This document shows, one piece after another, positions 37,409 through 48,024 of a DNA stretch of 64,000 nucleotides (position 1 is the stretch's first letter; every line of letters starts with the position of its first letter). The notes below the pieces were generated by a model, which did no database searches, was not told the DNA's origin, and was given only the letters and a program-made list of their open reading frames with translations. The DNA lies in the NCBI GenBank assembly GCA_903870145.1, contig CAIQBO010000004.1:1-64000 (forward strand), read 5' to 3'. The position numbers and the translations under genes were made by a program. This DNA is from an uncultured Burkholderiales bacterium. GTDB taxonomy: Bacteria; Pseudomonadota; Gammaproteobacteria; Burkholderiales; Burkholderiaceae_C.

Positions 37409-40400
37409 TCAGATTGATGACGCTGCCACAGCGGCTTGTGCCTGAGTGGCTGCAGCTTTACGCGCATTGATTTCACCCAGCGCGCGTTTGTATTCGTTGG
37501 GAAATACTTTGACAAATTTTTGCCTTGCCAATGCCCAGTTGTCGAGCAACTCGCGCGCACGTTGACTGCCTGTCCAGCGGTGGTGCTCCTCCAGCAACTT
37601 CTTGAGTTGTGCTTCATCGGATTGGTCTCGGTGCCAAATATTGACGTCGATGCTGGCTTCTTGTTCGGCCACTGTCAAAACTTTTTCCATGCTGACCATG
37701 GCAGTGTTGCAGCGCGTGTTGAACTGGCCGTCTTCGTCATAGACATAGGCCACGCCACCACTCATGCCGGCCGCAAAGTTGCGACCCGTTTTGCCCAGCA
37801 CCGCCACGGTGCCGCCTGTCATGTACTCGCAGCCGTGGTCGCCCGTGCCCTCTACCACCGCTGTGGCACCCGACAAACGCACAGCAAAACGCTCGCCTGC
37901 CACGCCAGCATAGAAAGCTTCGCCACTGGTAGCGCCGTACATGACCGTGTTGCCAACGATGATGTTTTGGCAAGCCACACCGCGAAATTCCAAACTGGGC
38001 CGGACCACAATGCGCCCGCCCGACAATCCTTTTCCGGTGTAGTCATTGGCCTCACCGATCAAGTACAAAGTGATGCCACGCGCCACAAACGCACCAAACG
38101 ATTGACCCCCTGTGCCCTCGAGTTGAATGCGGATGGTGTCGTCTGGCAAACCTTCAGGATGCACTTTAGTCAAGGCCCCAGACAGCATGGCGCCAACCGA
38201 TCGGTTCACGTTGCGCGTGACTTCCATGAACTGCACTTTTTCGCCATTGTCAATGGCTGCGCGGCTTTTGGCGATGAGCACGTTGTCCAAAGATTTTTCA
38301 AGGCCATGGTCTTGCACGCTCATGTGGCGACGCGGCACATCGGCAGGCACATCGGGCACCGCCAACAAGCGAGTGAAATCCAGGCCACTGGCCTTCCAGT
38401 GTTCAATGCCTTTGCGCATGTCCAGCAAGTCGGCACGGCCTATCATGTCGTCGAATTTTTTCATGCCCAACTGCGCCATGATTTGGCGCACTTCTTCAGC
38501 GATGAAAAAGAAGTAATTCACCACATGCTCGGGCTTGCCCGAGAATTTTCTGCGCAGCAACGGGTCTTGCGTGGCAACCCCGACGGGGCAAGTGTTCAAG
38601 TGACATTTGCGCATCATGATGCAGCCTTCCACCACCAAAGGGGCGGTGGCAAAACCGAATTCATCGGCCCCCAGCAACGCGCCAATGGCAACGTCGCGGC
38701 CGGTCTTCATTTGACCATCAGCCTGCACGCGAATGCGCCCGCGCAAACGGTTGAGCACCAAGGTTTGCTGGGTCTCTGCCAAACCGATCTCCCACGGACT
38801 GCCTGCATGCTTGATGGACGACCAGGGTGAGGCGCCAGTACCTCCGTCGTGACCCGCTATCACCACATGATCGCTCTTGCACTTGGCAACTCCTGCAGCG
38901 ATGGTGCCCACACCAATTTCTGCCACCAACTTGACGCTGATGTCACTGTGCGGCGCAACATTTTTCAAATCATGGATCAGCTGCGCCAAGTCTTCGATGG
39001 AATAAATATCGTGGTGCGGTGGGGGCGAGATCAAGCCCACGCCGGGCACCGAATGGCGCAGTTTCCCGATGTAGTCAGAGACCTTGCCACCCGGCAATTG
39101 ACCGCCCTCGCCGGGCTTGGCACCTTGCGCCATTTTGATTTGAATTTGATCAGCGCTGCTGAGGTATTCGGCCGTGACACCAAAGCGGCCCGAAGCCACT
39201 TGCTTGATGCGCGAGCGCAGTGAATCGCCGTCTTGCAGCGGCAGGTCGACTTCGACCACATCGGCGCCAATCACACTCTTGAGCGACTCGCCTTTTTTGA
39301 TCGGTATGCCTTTGAGTTCATTACGGTAACGCGCAGAATCCTCGCCGCCTTCACCGGTGTTGCTCTTACCGCCAATGCGGTTCATGGCCACGGCCAAGGT
39401 GGCGTGGGCTTCTGTGGAAATCGAGCCCAAAGACATGGCGCCAGTGGCAAAGCGTTTGACGATTTCGCTGGCCGGCTCGACCTCTTCAACGGGAATGGCC
39501 TTGGCCGGATCGATCTTGAATTCAAACAAACCGCGCAAGGTCAACTGCCGTTTGGTTTGGTCGTTGATCAACTGCGCGTATTCTTTGTAGGTATTCCAGT
39601 TGTTGGCGCGTGTGCTGTGCTGCAATTTGGCAATGGCATCGGGTGTCCACATGTGCTCTTCACCACGCGTGCGCCATGCGTATTCACCGCCCGCATCGAG
39701 CCTGGTGGCCAGCACGGGGTCGTTGCCAAAGGCCGCTTTGTGCATGCGCAGCGCCTCCTCTGCAATTTCAAACACACCAATGCCTTGCACCCGGCTTGGC
39801 GTGCCTGTGAAATATTTTTCTGTGGTCTGCGTGTTCAGACCAATGGCTTCAAACAACTGCGAACCGCAATACGACATGTAGGTGCTCACGCCCATCTTGG
39901 ACATGATTTTGGACAAGCCTTTGCCTACCGCTTTGATGTAGTTGTAGATGGCTTTTTCAGCCGACAAATCACCAGGCAATTCTTGGTGCAGTGCTTGCAA
40001 TGTTTGCATGGCCAAGTAAGGGTGAACGGCTTCTGCGCCATAGCCTGCGAGCACTGCAAAGTGATGCACCTCGCGCGCCGTGCCCGTTTCAACCACCAAG
40101 CCTGCGGTGGTGCGCAAGCCTTTGCCCACCAAGTGCTGGTGAATCGCCGACAAAGCCAGCAGCGCTGGAATGGCCACTTGCGAAGCTGTCACGCCTCGGT
40201 CGCTGATGATCAAAATATTGTGGCCACCTTTGATGGCGTCTACCGCTTCTGCGCACAGCGAAGCCAGTTTGGCTTCCACGCCCTCACGGCCCCAGCTCAC
40301 AGGGTAGGTGATGTCCAGCGTGGCGCTTTTGAATTTGCCGTGCGTGGATTGCGCGATGTTGCGCAGCTTGGCCATGTCAGCAAAGTTCAGCACGGGCTGG

Positions 40401-42118
40401 CTGACCTCCAAACGCATGGGCGGGTTGACTTGGTTGATGTCCAGCAGATTGGGCTTGGGCCCGATGAAGGACACCAAGGACATCACGATGGCTTCGCGGA
40501 TCGGGTCGATCGGCGGGTTGGTCACTTGTGCAAACAACTGCTTGAAGTAGTTGTAAAGCGGTTTGTTTTTATCGGACAAAACAGCCAGCGGGCTGTCGTT
40601 GCCCATGGAGCCCAGCGCCTCTTCACCGGCTTGGGCCATGGGGGCCAATAAAAATTTAATATCTTCTTGCGTGGTGCCAAAGGCTTGCTGCAAATCGAGC
40701 AAAGACTCTGCGCTTTCAGGTGCTTGGAGGTTCTCGGTTTGAACGTCGTCTAATTTGATGCGCAGGTTTTCGATCCACTGTTTGTAAGGCTTGCTGCTGG
40801 CCAAATTCGACTTGAGTTCTTCATCGTCGATCATGCGGCCTTGTTCCAAATCGATCAGAAACATTTTGCCCGGCTGCAAGCGCCATTTGCGCACAATTTT
40901 GCTCTCAGGAATGGGCAGGACACCGGTCTCTGAGCCCATGATCACCATGTCATCGTCGGTGATGCAGTAGCGCGAGGGGCGCAGGCCGTTGCGGTCCAAA
41001 GTGGCGCCAATTTGCCGGCCATCGGTGAAGACGATCGATGCCGGGCCGTCCCACGGCTCGAGCATGGCAGCGTGGTATTCGTAGAAAGCTTTGCGCCGCT
41101 CGTCCATGGTGGTGTGCTGCTCCCAGGGCTCGGGGATCATCATCATCACGGCTTGGCTGATGGGGTAGCCAGCCATGGTCAGCAACTCTAGGCAATTATC
41201 AAAGGTGGCTGTGTCGGACTGCCCAGCAAAACTGATGGGGTAGAGTTTTTGCAAGTCCTGGCCCAAAACAGGCGAAGACATCACGCCTTCGCGGGCCTTC
41301 ATCCAGTTGTAGTTGCCTTTGACGGTGTTGATCTCGCCGTTGTGGGCCACGTAGCGATAAGGGTGCGCCAAGGGCCACTCTGGGAAGGTGTTCGTGGAAA
41401 ATCGCTGGTGAACCAACCCAAGTGCTGAAATGCAGCGTTCATCTTGTAAATCAAGATAGTAAGTACCAACTTGATCAGCCAGCAGCAAGCCTTTGTAGAC
41501 CACAGTGCGGCTGGACATGCTAGGAATGTAGTACTCGTTGCTGTGCTTCAAGTGCAGGTTTTGAATGGCAGCACTGGCGGTTTTGCGGATCACATACAGC
41601 TTGCGCTCGAGCGCGTCTTGCACGATCACGTCGTTGCCACGGCCGATGAAAATTTGCCGCAGCACAGGCTCTTTGGCACGCACGGTGGGCGACATCGGCA
41701 TCTCGCGGTTCACCGGCACATCGCGCCACCCTAGTAGGACTTGGCCTTCGGCTTTGACTGCGCGCTCGAGTGCTTGCTCACACGCCATGCGCGAGGCGTG
41801 CTCTTTGGGCAAGAACACCATGCCCACTCCGTACTCCCCTTGCGCTGGCAATTGCACGCCTTGTTGCGCCATTTCTTCGCGGTACAGCGCATCGGGCAAC
41901 TGAATCAAGATACCTGCGCCGTCACCCATCAGTTTGTCAGCACCCACGGCACCGCGGTGATCTAAGTTCTCAAGGATTTTGAGCGCTTGCGTCACGATGT
42001 CGTGGGTTTTGCGTCCCTTGATGTGCGCCACAAAGCCCACGCCACAGGCGTCGTGTTCTTGAGTCGGGTCGTACAAACCGGTTTGTTGCAGAGATCTTTT
42101 TTCGGCAGCCGTGGTCAT
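37409..42118 (-). CDS. gltB: Glutamate synthase large subunit
   Basis: A 1569-residue GltB, converting glutamine plus 2-oxoglutarate into two glutamates. The class II amidotransferase Cys is in [11 protein letters not shown] at residue 25, after a propeptide that must be removed. Later come the FMN-binding synthase domain ([24 protein letters not shown]), the 3Fe-4S cysteines CHLNTCPVG, and the C-terminal beta-helix of GXXGXXXG repeats. AGGAG lies six bases before the ATG. Domain order and length are normal. Confidence 0.98.
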   Translation of the reverse strand: MTTAAEKRSLQQTGLYDPTQEHDACGVGFVAHIKGRKTHDIVTQALKILENLDHRGAVGADKLMGDGAGILIQLPDALYREEMAQQGVQLPAQGEYGVGMVFLPKEHASRMACEQALERAVKAEGQVLLGWRDVPVNREMPMSPTVRAKEPVLRQIFIGRGNDVIVQDALERKLYVIRKTASAAIQNLHLKHSNEYYIPSMSSRTVVYKGLLLADQVGTYYLDLQDERCISALGLVHQRFSTNTFPEWPLAHPYRYVAHNGEINTVKGNYNWMKAREGVMSSPVLGQDLQKLYPISFAGQSDTATFDNCLELLTMAGYPISQAVMMMIPEPWEQHTTMDERRKAFYEYHAAMLEPWDGPASIVFTDGRQIGATLDRNGLRPSRYCITDDDMVIMGSETGVLPIPESKIVRKWRLQPGKMFLIDLEQGRMIDDEELKSNLASSKPYKQWIENLRIKLDDVQTENLQAPESAESLLDLQQAFGTTQEDIKFLLAPMAQAGEEALGSMGNDSPLAVLSDKNKPLYNYFKQLFAQVTNPPIDPIREAIVMSLVSFIGPKPNLLDINQVNPPMRLEVSQPVLNFADMAKLRNIAQSTHGKFKSATLDITYPVSWGREGVEAKLASLCAEAVDAIKGGHNILIISDRGVTASQVAIPALLALSAIHQHLVGKGLRTTAGLVVETGTAREVHHFAVLAGYGAEAVHPYLAMQTLQALHQELPGDLSAEKAIYNYIKAVGKGLSKIMSKMGVSTYMSYCGSQLFEAIGLNTQTTEKYFTGTPSRVQGIGVFEIAEEALRMHKAAFGNDPVLATRLDAGGEYAWRTRGEEHMWTPDAIAKLQHSTRANNWNTYKEYAQLINDQTKRQLTLRGLFEFKIDPAKAIPVEEVEPASEIVKRFATGAMSLGSISTEAHATLAVAMNRIGGKSNTGEGGEDSARYRNELKGIPIKKGESLKSVIGADVVEVDLPLQDGDSLRSRIKQVASGRFGVTAEYLSSADQIQIKMAQGAKPGEGGQLPGGKVSDYIGKLRHSVPGVGLISPPPHHDIYSIEDLAQLIHDLKNVAPHSDISVKLVAEIGVGTIAAGVAKCKSDHVVIAGHDGGTGASPWSSIKHAGSPWEIGLAETQQTLVLNRLRGRIRVQADGQMKTGRDVAIGALLGADEFGFATAPLVVEGCIMMRKCHLNTCPVGVATQDPLLRRKFSGKPEHVVNYFFFIAEEVRQIMAQLGMKKFDDMIGRADLLDMRKGIEHWKASGLDFTRLLAVPDVPADVPRRHMSVQDHGLEKSLDNVLIAKSRAAIDNGEKVQFMEVTRNVNRSVGAMLSGALTKVHPEGLPDDTIRIQLEGTGGQSFGAFVARGITLYLIGEANDYTGKGLSGGRIVVRPSLEFRGVACQNIIVGNTVMYGATSGEAFYAGVAGERFAVRLSGATAVVEGTGDHGCEYMTGGTVAVLGKTGRNFAAGMSGGVAYVYDEDGQFNTRCNTAMVSMEKVLTVAEQEASIDVNIWHRDQSDEAQLKKLLEEHHRWTGSQRARELLDNWALARQKFVKVFPNEYKRALGEINARKAAATQAQAAVAASSI

Positions 42119-42149
42119 GGCGCACTCCTAGAGTTTTCGTGGGAAGAAA

Positions 42150-42178
42150 ATTTTAGTGCACTGCAGCAAAAACACCAA
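42150..42178 (-). promoter_or_regulatory. Predicted gltB promoter
   Basis: On the minus strand TTGGTG (42178-42173) and TAAAAT (42155-42150) are 17 bp apart; the expected start would leave a leader of about 25 nt before the gltB ATG, with AGGAG at 42129-42125. The -35 lies only four bases from the first repeat of the transposase element. Confidence 0.5.
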
Positions 42179-42188
42179 GCACTTTAAT

Positions 42189-42210
42189 TGGGGTCAGATC
42201 ACAATTAAAT
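42189..42210. repeat. Left terminal repeat of the REP-associated transposase element
   Basis: 22 bp beginning TGGGGTCAGATCAC and ending AATTAAAT. It is matched in inverted orientation at 43022-43043 with one mismatch. The TTTAATTG (42183-42190) and CAATTAAA (42202-42209) arms make it a potential hairpin by itself, as in REP sequences. Confidence 0.85.
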
Positions 42211-42231
42211 CGCATAAATTACAGCCACCGA

Positions 42232-42259
42232 TTTAATTAGGGACACATCAAAATTACAC
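42232..42259. repeat. Diverged second copy of the left repeat
   Basis: TTTAATTAGGGACACATCAA followed by AATTACAC matches 22 of 28 positions of the sequence at 42183-42210 in the same orientation. Likely a decayed or variant REP unit belonging to the element. Confidence 0.55.
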
Positions 42260-42300
42260 GATTTTCTGCATGAAAAGCCTATTTTTCTTGCGAAAACGAC

Positions 42301-42999
42301 TTATTTTTGAATATCAAGCTTATGAGGCCGCCCTACTTTTCCGGGCAAAATTTGGCGTTTGGTCTTTTGCTGCAAATCTTGCAAAAAGTCTGGCCGCCCC
42401 AGCGCCTTGCCTGAAAGCGCCATTTTCGTGATGCTTTCGGCGGTGGTGGATGCAAGGCCGACGGCCACAAAGTGGGCATAAGCCGCCTCTCGGGCAAACG
42501 GCGTATTGCCAAGAGCCCAGTACAGGGCGTGAGGTGTGACCAACGGATCGACCCTCTGCCCAATGAGATGCCGGTGACTGGACCAAGGGTACTCAGCTGG
42601 CAGTTCGGCCAAGCCCGCGCGAACCGCATTCAAGTCAATGTAGGCCATGCAGGTGAGCAAATAGGCCTCGGAGTCAATCACCGACGATTTATACCGCCCC
42701 TCCCACAGGGTGCCGCTGCGTTGGTGTCGCCCATTGAAATAACGCACATAGGTGCGGCCCACCGCTTGCATCATCAACGACATGGTCTCATCAGAACTTG
42801 GCGTGGCCAGCAAATGAAAGTGATTGTCTAACAGCGCATAAGCGTGAACGGCCACGTCTTGACGTTTTGCGTGCTCGACCCACAAGTTGTAAAGAAATGT
42901 GCGATCTGCGTCGTCCAAGACGATGGGCTGGCGGTTGTTCCCCCGCTGAATGATGTGATGCGGGTAACCTGGAAGCGCTAAACGGGGTTGACGGGCCAT
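42301..42999 (-). CDS. REP-associated tyrosine transposase (RAYT, Y1_Tnp)
   Basis: A 232-residue protein of the TnpA_REP group related to IS200/IS605 transposases. GYPHHIIQRGNNRQ opens the domain, the HUH motif is H60-F-H62 in LLDNHFHLLATP, and the candidate catalytic tyrosines are Y84/Y87 in RTYVRYFN; WEGRYKSSVI and YIDLNAVRAGL are also typical. Such proteins nick REP hairpins and are usually single-copy and domesticated. The gene is intact and bounded by inverted GGGGTCAGA-type repeats, all within 855 bp. Confidence 0.92.
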   Translation of the reverse strand: MARQPRLALPGYPHHIIQRGNNRQPIVLDDADRTFLYNLWVEHAKRQDVAVHAYALLDNHFHLLATPSSDETMSLMMQAVGRTYVRYFNGRHQRSGTLWEGRYKSSVIDSEAYLLTCMAYIDLNAVRAGLAELPAEYPWSSHRHLIGQRVDPLVTPHALYWALGNTPFAREAAYAHFVAVGLASTTAESITKMALSGKALGRPDFLQDLQQKTKRQILPGKVGRPHKLDIQK

Positions 43000-43021
43000 G
43001 CTTGAATGCTAACCCGAAGCA

Positions 43022-43043
43022 ATTTAATTGTGCTCTGACCCCA
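43022..43043. repeat. Right terminal repeat of the REP-associated transposase element
   Basis: Reverse complement of the left repeat with one difference (TCAGAGCAC instead of TCAGATCAC). It overlaps the 3' end of the methyltransferase gene, whose last codons and stop it encodes. Confidence 0.85.
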
Positions 43044-43959
43044 TTGATAAGGGAAAGCGGGATGTGAGCAGTTGTGAGAGGCCGAATTCGACCAGGAGGG
43101 CTTGAAGGCGTTGGCCGGCGCTGCGCTTTTTGTGGCCAGTGTAGCGCGCCAAGATGAGTTCGTTTTTCATGCTGTGCTCCCAACCCACCAGTTCGGTCAC
43201 GCTGACTTGGTAGCCGTTGGCTTCCAAGTACAGGCAGCGCAAAACATTGGTTAATTGGCTGCCCATTTCGCGGGTGTGCAGCGGATGGCGCCACAGTTCA
43301 GCCAAGGGGGTGCGGGTCAGGTTCAGGGCTTTGTGCTGGCGCAATTGCGCAGCCAACTCGGCTTGGCAGCAAGGCACCAAAATCATGGCGCGGGCTTTTT
43401 TCTGTAAGCCAAAAGCGATGGCGTCGTCGGTGGCTGTATCGCACGCGTGCAAAGCGGTGACCACATCGATTTGCGCCGGCAATTCTGGCGAGTCACAAGC
43501 CTGCTGCACGGAGACGTTCAAAAAACTCATTCGCTCAAAGCCCAAGCGCTTGGCCAACAGCTTGGATGCATCGACCAACTCCGCGCGAGTTTCAATGCCA
43601 TAGATATGCCCACGGGCGAGCATTTTGAAAAACAAGTCATACACAATGAATCCCAAATAGGACTTGCCTGCGCCGTGATCGGCCAGGCTCAAAGCGTGAT
43701 CAGCCAACCCTTTTTGTTGATCTTCATCGGACAACTCCAACAGCACTTTTTCAATGAATTGAAACAAGTGCAAAACTTGTTTCAATTTGCGCCGCGAGTC
43801 TTGGTTCAACTTGCCCTCGCGCGTCAAAATATGCAGCGCTTTGAGCAGCTCAATGGATTGGCCTGGGCGCAAGTCCAAGTCCAATGCAGCGTCAGCAGCA
43901 ACTGTCTTGGGACTGGCCCCGCGGGCTGGGGGGCTTACAGTCTCATTGCGATTTTTCAT
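43024..43959 (-). CDS. Class I SAM-dependent methyltransferase, C-terminus altered by the transposase repeat
   Basis: A 311-residue protein. DHGAGKSYLGFIVYDLFF is the SAM-binding motif I region, followed by GIETRAELVDAS, VVTALHACDTATDDAI and LVPCCQAELAAQL; the ALHACD and PCCQ blocks resemble eukaryotic and bacterial RNA-methyltransferase-like families, but substrate is unknown. The final six residues, MGSEHN, and the stop are written by the transposase repeat, so the natural C-terminus may have been changed. The ATG at 43959 is preferred (17 bp overlap with the DUF1415 gene); 43992 is possible. Confidence 0.85.
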   Translation of the reverse strand: MKNRNETVSPPARGASPKTVAADAALDLDLRPGQSIELLKALHILTREGKLNQDSRRKLKQVLHLFQFIEKVLLELSDEDQQKGLADHALSLADHGAGKSYLGFIVYDLFFKMLARGHIYGIETRAELVDASKLLAKRLGFERMSFLNVSVQQACDSPELPAQIDVVTALHACDTATDDAIAFGLQKKARAMILVPCCQAELAAQLRQHKALNLTRTPLAELWRHPLHTREMGSQLTNVLRCLYLEANGYQVSVTELVGWEHSMKNELILARYTGHKKRSAGQRLQALLVEFGLSQLLTSRFPLSMGSEHN

Positions 43960-44539
43960 CAACGCCTTTCGTTGCGGGCGTTGGCCCCACATTCAAGGCT
44001 TGCCAACCGGGCAAACCCAATTGGCGCAAGGTGGCCATGTTGGTTTCAAAAATAGCATCGGCATTGGGAAACGCTTTGACAGCGCGGTCTATGCTGGATT
44101 CTCGAATCAGATGCAAGGTGGGATAAGGTGAGCGGTTGGTGAAATTGGTGATGTCGTCCTGAGCGGTTCCGGCAAACTGGTACATGGGATGAAAGCTGGC
44201 AATTTGAATTTGCCCTTGCAAATCCAAAGACGCCAAACAACCATCGGCCACATTCAAAAAATCGTTGTAGTCAAAAAAATCTTGCAGCATGTGCGGCACG
44301 ATCAGCAAAGTAGTGTCCCGAACTTGAGGGTCAGCTTGCGCCAAGGCTTTCAATTCCATCAACAGATCGGCCGTCAACTCTTCAATGACTTTAGCCTGAC
44401 TGACAGCGCAATGAACTTGCCCATGCACATGCACCGCCTTGGCAAATGGACACAAATTCAAACCAATGACCGCCCGCTCTAACCAAGCCAAGCTGTCTTG
44501 AATGTAAATTTCAGTGAGGGGCTTTTCAAGAGGCGTCAT
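43943..44539 (-). CDS. DUF1415 family protein
   Basis: A 198-residue DUF1415 protein: WLERAVIGLNLCPFAKAVH near residue 20, DTTLLIVPHMLQDFFDYNDF, IQIASFHPMYQFAG and NRSPYPTLHLIRE. The cysteine and histidine blocks are conserved in the family, whose function is not known to me. It overlaps the MFS gene by 4 bp upstream and the methyltransferase gene downstream. Confidence 0.9.
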   Translation of the reverse strand: MTPLEKPLTEIYIQDSLAWLERAVIGLNLCPFAKAVHVHGQVHCAVSQAKVIEELTADLLMELKALAQADPQVRDTTLLIVPHMLQDFFDYNDFLNVADGCLASLDLQGQIQIASFHPMYQFAGTAQDDITNFTNRSPYPTLHLIRESSIDRAVKAFPNADAIFETNMATLRQLGLPGWQALNVGPTPATKGVDEKSQ

Positions 44540-45777
44540 GGCATGCTATTTTGACCTGAGGTGCGCTTCAAAGTTCGAGCGATCAAAACACTTAACACAA
44601 TGCCCATCAAACTGCACGAGCCCGTTGCCATCCAAGTCCAGTGCCAATTGCCTGTTTGAGAAGCCAGCCAAGCCACCACAGGCGGGCCAGAAAACTGCCC
44701 TGCGGCAGAGCCTTGCTGCATCCATCCGACGGTGGTGGAGACGTTGCGCTCATGGGGCGCCAAGCGCACCGCCAAAGAAAATAAAGTGCCGGGCACCAAG
44801 CCGCCTACGCAAGAAAACAAAAGCACACCGGCATAGCGCCACTCAGCAGAACTTTCAGTCCATGGGCCAAATGCAGCAAAGCTTCCAATCGCCATGGCAG
44901 CGTACCCCACAGCCAATAAAAGGGCAGCTGAAATGCCTTTTTGCAAACACTTTCCCGATGCCATATTGCCCAGCATATTGACCGCAGCAGCCAAGGCCGT
45001 GAGCGCGCCCAGCAGCGCGCCACTCAAGCCTGCCTGCGTGTAGATCGATGGCAAAAATCCAACCACGGCCAACCATTGGCCCGAATACATGGCAAAGGCA
45101 AGCGCCACCCACCAAGGCCCCGGCGCAGTCAAAGTTTCATGCAGCCTTTGCGGCCAGGGTGCGGCCGCTGCAGAGTCAGCACCGGGCGCTGAGCTTGAAG
45201 GCGTTTCATGCGGCACAACGCGCCACAACAACAACGCCATCCCCATAGATAAACAAGCAAACAACTCCCACCAACTGCGCCAACCCCAAGCGGGTATCCA
45301 CAAGGGCCCGGCCAGCAAAGTCAAGGCAGTGCCCAAAGGCATGTAGGCGCCCCAGTAGCCCAGCACGCTTCGCAAATGCCCCGGCGCTACCATGCGGCGT
45401 ATCAAGGCAGGCGCTGGCAAGGTGACCCATAAAAACCCCACCCCGTCCAAAGCGCGCCAGACCAACATGGCTTGTGGGCTTTGCGACAGACCGCCCAAAG
45501 CGCTGGCCAGTGCCAGCACCAGCAAACCCATCAACATGCTGCGCCTCAAACCCCAACCGTCTGCAGCCAAGCCAACAAACAATCCCAGCGCCATGCCCGC
45601 CAATTGAACCAAGGACAGCAAGAACCCCGCTTGCATCAAAGTCAAACCCAAAGCTTCACCCAGTGCAGGCAGCGCTGGCGGCAACTTGCCCACTTGCAGC
45701 GCCGCCACAACGCCAGCCAAAATGACGACATAAGCAGCCCATGGCGAGGCTTTCAACGTGGGGGCGACGTTGCTCAT
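44536..45777 (-). CDS. MFS transporter
   Basis: A 413-residue major facilitator with twelve predicted helices in two halves. LSLVQLAGMALGLFVGLAAD and the R-R-S-M-L loop give the MFS A-motif region between helices 2 and 3. The substrate is unknown; the closest groups by eye are CynX/NimT-like or sugar-phosphate-like permeases. Its start overlaps the dgt stop by 4 bp. Confidence 0.85.
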   Translation of the reverse strand: MSNVAPTLKASPWAAYVVILAGVVAALQVGKLPPALPALGEALGLTLMQAGFLLSLVQLAGMALGLFVGLAADGWGLRRSMLMGLLVLALASALGGLSQSPQAMLVWRALDGVGFLWVTLPAPALIRRMVAPGHLRSVLGYWGAYMPLGTALTLLAGPLWIPAWGWRSWWELFACLSMGMALLLWRVVPHETPSSSAPGADSAAAAPWPQRLHETLTAPGPWWVALAFAMYSGQWLAVVGFLPSIYTQAGLSGALLGALTALAAAVNMLGNMASGKCLQKGISAALLLAVGYAAMAIGSFAAFGPWTESSAEWRYAGVLLFSCVGGLVPGTLFSLAVRLAPHERNVSTTVGWMQQGSAAGQFSGPPVVAWLASQTGNWHWTWMATGSCSLMGIVLSVLIARTLKRTSGQNSMP

Positions 45778-46925
45778 GACAGCAAGCGCTGGCCCGTCAA
45801 ACGCTCGTGCTCTTTTGCAGCAAAGCGGTCCGTCATGCCGGCGATGTAGTCCGCCACAGCACGCGGCGCTTCAGTGCGCGCAGAAAAATCAGGCGACATT
45901 TCATGCGGGTTTTTGGTGTACACGTTGAATAACTCATGCACCACCGTTTGAGCTTGCGTGCTGGTCTGAACCACCTGCGGGTGACGGTACAACTGACTGA
46001 ATAAAAATGACTTGAGCTCTTGTGTTTGACTCCGCATCGAGTCACTGAAAGCCAATACAGGGCCACAGCGACGCGCTGCATCGGCGCTCAAGGGGGCAGC
46101 TTTTTTCAAGTTCGCTTGCGTGGTGGCAATCACGTCATAAACCTGGTCACTCAACATGCGCCGTATGGTTTCGTACAACAATCGGCGCGCGCGCTCGGGC
46201 AACAACAAAGCAGGATGCTGCTCCACCGCTTGCAGGCGATAGTGCGCGAAAAAAGGCACTTCCTGCACCTGCGCCAGTTTGATCAAACCAGAGCGAACAC
46301 CATCGTCGATGTCGTGTGCGTTGTAGGCAATGGCGTCTGCCAAATTGCACAACTGCGCCTCCAAACTCGGTTGCGTGCCATCGATGAAACGCTTGGCTAC
46401 GCCGCCGGGCTCTTGCAACTCGAGCTGAACTGCATTGCGCTTAGAGCAGTGCTTGAGAATGCCCTCGCGCGTTTCAAAGCTCAGGTTCAGGCCATCAAAA
46501 TCGGGGTAGCGCTCTTCGAGTTGATCCACCACGCGAAGGCTTTGCAAATTGTGCTCAAAGCCGCCGTGGTCTTGCATGCATTCATTCAAGGCGTCTTGTC
46601 CTGCATGGCCAAAAGGTGTGTGCCCCAGATCGTGCGCCAATGCAATGGCTTCCACCAAATCTTCATTCAAGCCCAATGAACGTGCGATGGAGCGGCCCAA
46701 TTGCGCCACCTCCAATGAGTGCGTCATGCGGGTGCGAAACAAATCGCCTTCATGATTTAAAAAAACCTGTGTCTTGTAGACCAAGCGCCTAAATGCAGTC
46801 GAGTGAACGATGCGGTCGCGGTCGCGCTGAAACGCATTGCGCGTGGGCGCAGGCGCCTCTTGGTAGCGACGACCTCGCGAGGCTTGCGGGTCGCAAGCAA
46901 AAACTTCAAGCACAACAGCGGTCAA
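45774..46925 (-). CDS. dgt: Deoxyguanosinetriphosphate triphosphohydrolase-like protein
   Basis: A 383-residue HD-domain dNTPase. Metal-binding residues are in [29 protein letters not shown] and [11 protein letters not shown], as in Dgt, which hydrolyses dGTP to deoxyguanosine and tripolyphosphate. It is shorter than E. coli Dgt (about 505 residues) and belongs to the type-2 group. It overlaps aroB by 20 bp. Confidence 0.93.
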   Translation of the reverse strand: MTAVVLEVFACDPQASRGRRYQEAPAPTRNAFQRDRDRIVHSTAFRRLVYKTQVFLNHEGDLFRTRMTHSLEVAQLGRSIARSLGLNEDLVEAIALAHDLGHTPFGHAGQDALNECMQDHGGFEHNLQSLRVVDQLEERYPDFDGLNLSFETREGILKHCSKRNAVQLELQEPGGVAKRFIDGTQPSLEAQLCNLADAIAYNAHDIDDGVRSGLIKLAQVQEVPFFAHYRLQAVEQHPALLLPERARRLLYETIRRMLSDQVYDVIATTQANLKKAAPLSADAARRCGPVLAFSDSMRSQTQELKSFLFSQLYRHPQVVQTSTQAQTVVHELFNVYTKNPHEMSPDFSARTEAPRAVADYIAGMTDRFAAKEHERLTGQRLLS

Positions 46926-48024
46926 TCACAGCGCGGACCATGGCCTGCGGCGCAGCGCTCACACGGGCTTTGCCAGGGCCATCGATCAACACAAATTGAA
47001 TATCGCCATCGACTGATTTTTTGTCGTGACGCATCAAGTCCAAGTAACGCCCTGAGTTGTCTTGTGCATCCAGCACAGGGCCTTGAATGGGCAAGCCAGC
47101 ACGCTCGATCAAGTCCACCAACCGGCTTGCAAAGGACTCTTCGACCCAGCCCAACTGCGCCGACAAGCGGGCCGCCATGACCATGCCGCAACCAACCGCT
47201 TCGCCGTGCAACCACACGCCATAACCCAAGCCTGCCTCAATGGCATGGCCAAAGGTATGGCCAAAATTAAGAATGGCGCGCAGCCCCAAATCGCGTTCAT
47301 CTTGTGCCACCACATGCGCTTTGATCTCGCAACTGCGGCGCACCGCCATGGACAAGGCTTGCGGCTCACAGGCCTTTAAGGCGTCTAAATTATGTTCGAT
47401 CCACTGCAAGAATGACATGTCGGCAATCGGGCCGTACTTGATGATCTCGGCCAAACCGGCACTCAACTCCCGTGGGGGCAAAGTTTTTAAAACAGACAAA
47501 TCACAAATTACTTTTTGCGGTTGGTAGAACGCGCCCACCATGTTTTTTCCCAGCGGGTGGTTGATGGCCGTTTTGCCTCCGACCGAAGAATCAACTTGTG
47601 CCAACAAAGTGGTTGGTACTTGCACAAAGGGCACACCGCGCATGAAACTGGCAGCGGCAAAACCGGTCATGTCGCCCACCACACCACCGCCCAAGGCGAA
47701 TAAAACTGTTTTCCGGTCGCAACCATGACTTAACAGGGCATCAAAGATCAAATTCAATGTGGCCCAGTCTTTGTGTGCCTCGCCGTCAGGCAAGACCACC
47801 AGATGGACCCCTTTGTAATGACTTTGCAGGGCGTTGCGCAAGGCCGCTTCGTACAAAGGCGCCACCGTCTCGTTGCTCACAATCAAAGCAGTGGCCGCTT
47901 TGGGTAAAGACGCATAAGTTTCAGTGCGGCCGAGCAAGTCAACACCGATTTGAATGTCGTAGCTGCGCTGGTCCAGTTCAATCTGAACGATGGAGGAAGT
48001 GGGATGAGAAAGTGGCACGGTCAT
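46906..48024 (-). CDS. aroB: 3-dehydroquinate synthase
   Basis: A 372-residue AroB, second step of the shikimate pathway. NAD-binding [19 protein letters not shown], the block [17 protein letters not shown], and zinc-site residues including [13 protein letters not shown] and HGEAVGCGM. It overlaps aroK by 4 bp. Confidence 0.97.
   Translation of the reverse strand: MTVPLSHPTSSIVQIELDQRSYDIQIGVDLLGRTETYASLPKAATALIVSNETVAPLYEAALRNALQSHYKGVHLVVLPDGEAHKDWATLNLIFDALLSHGCDRKTVLFALGGGVVGDMTGFAAASFMRGVPFVQVPTTLLAQVDSSVGGKTAINHPLGKNMVGAFYQPQKVICDLSVLKTLPPRELSAGLAEIIKYGPIADMSFLQWIEHNLDALKACEPQALSMAVRRSCEIKAHVVAQDERDLGLRAILNFGHTFGHAIEAGLGYGVWLHGEAVGCGMVMAARLSAQLGWVEESFASRLVDLIERAGLPIQGPVLDAQDNSGRYLDLMRHDKKSVDGDIQFVLIDGPGKARVSAAPQAMVRAVIDRCCA

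Noticed and set aside
36225-40651. Several 360-470-codon open frames on the plus strand
   Set aside because: All lie antisense to gltD and gltB, which are complete and convincing.
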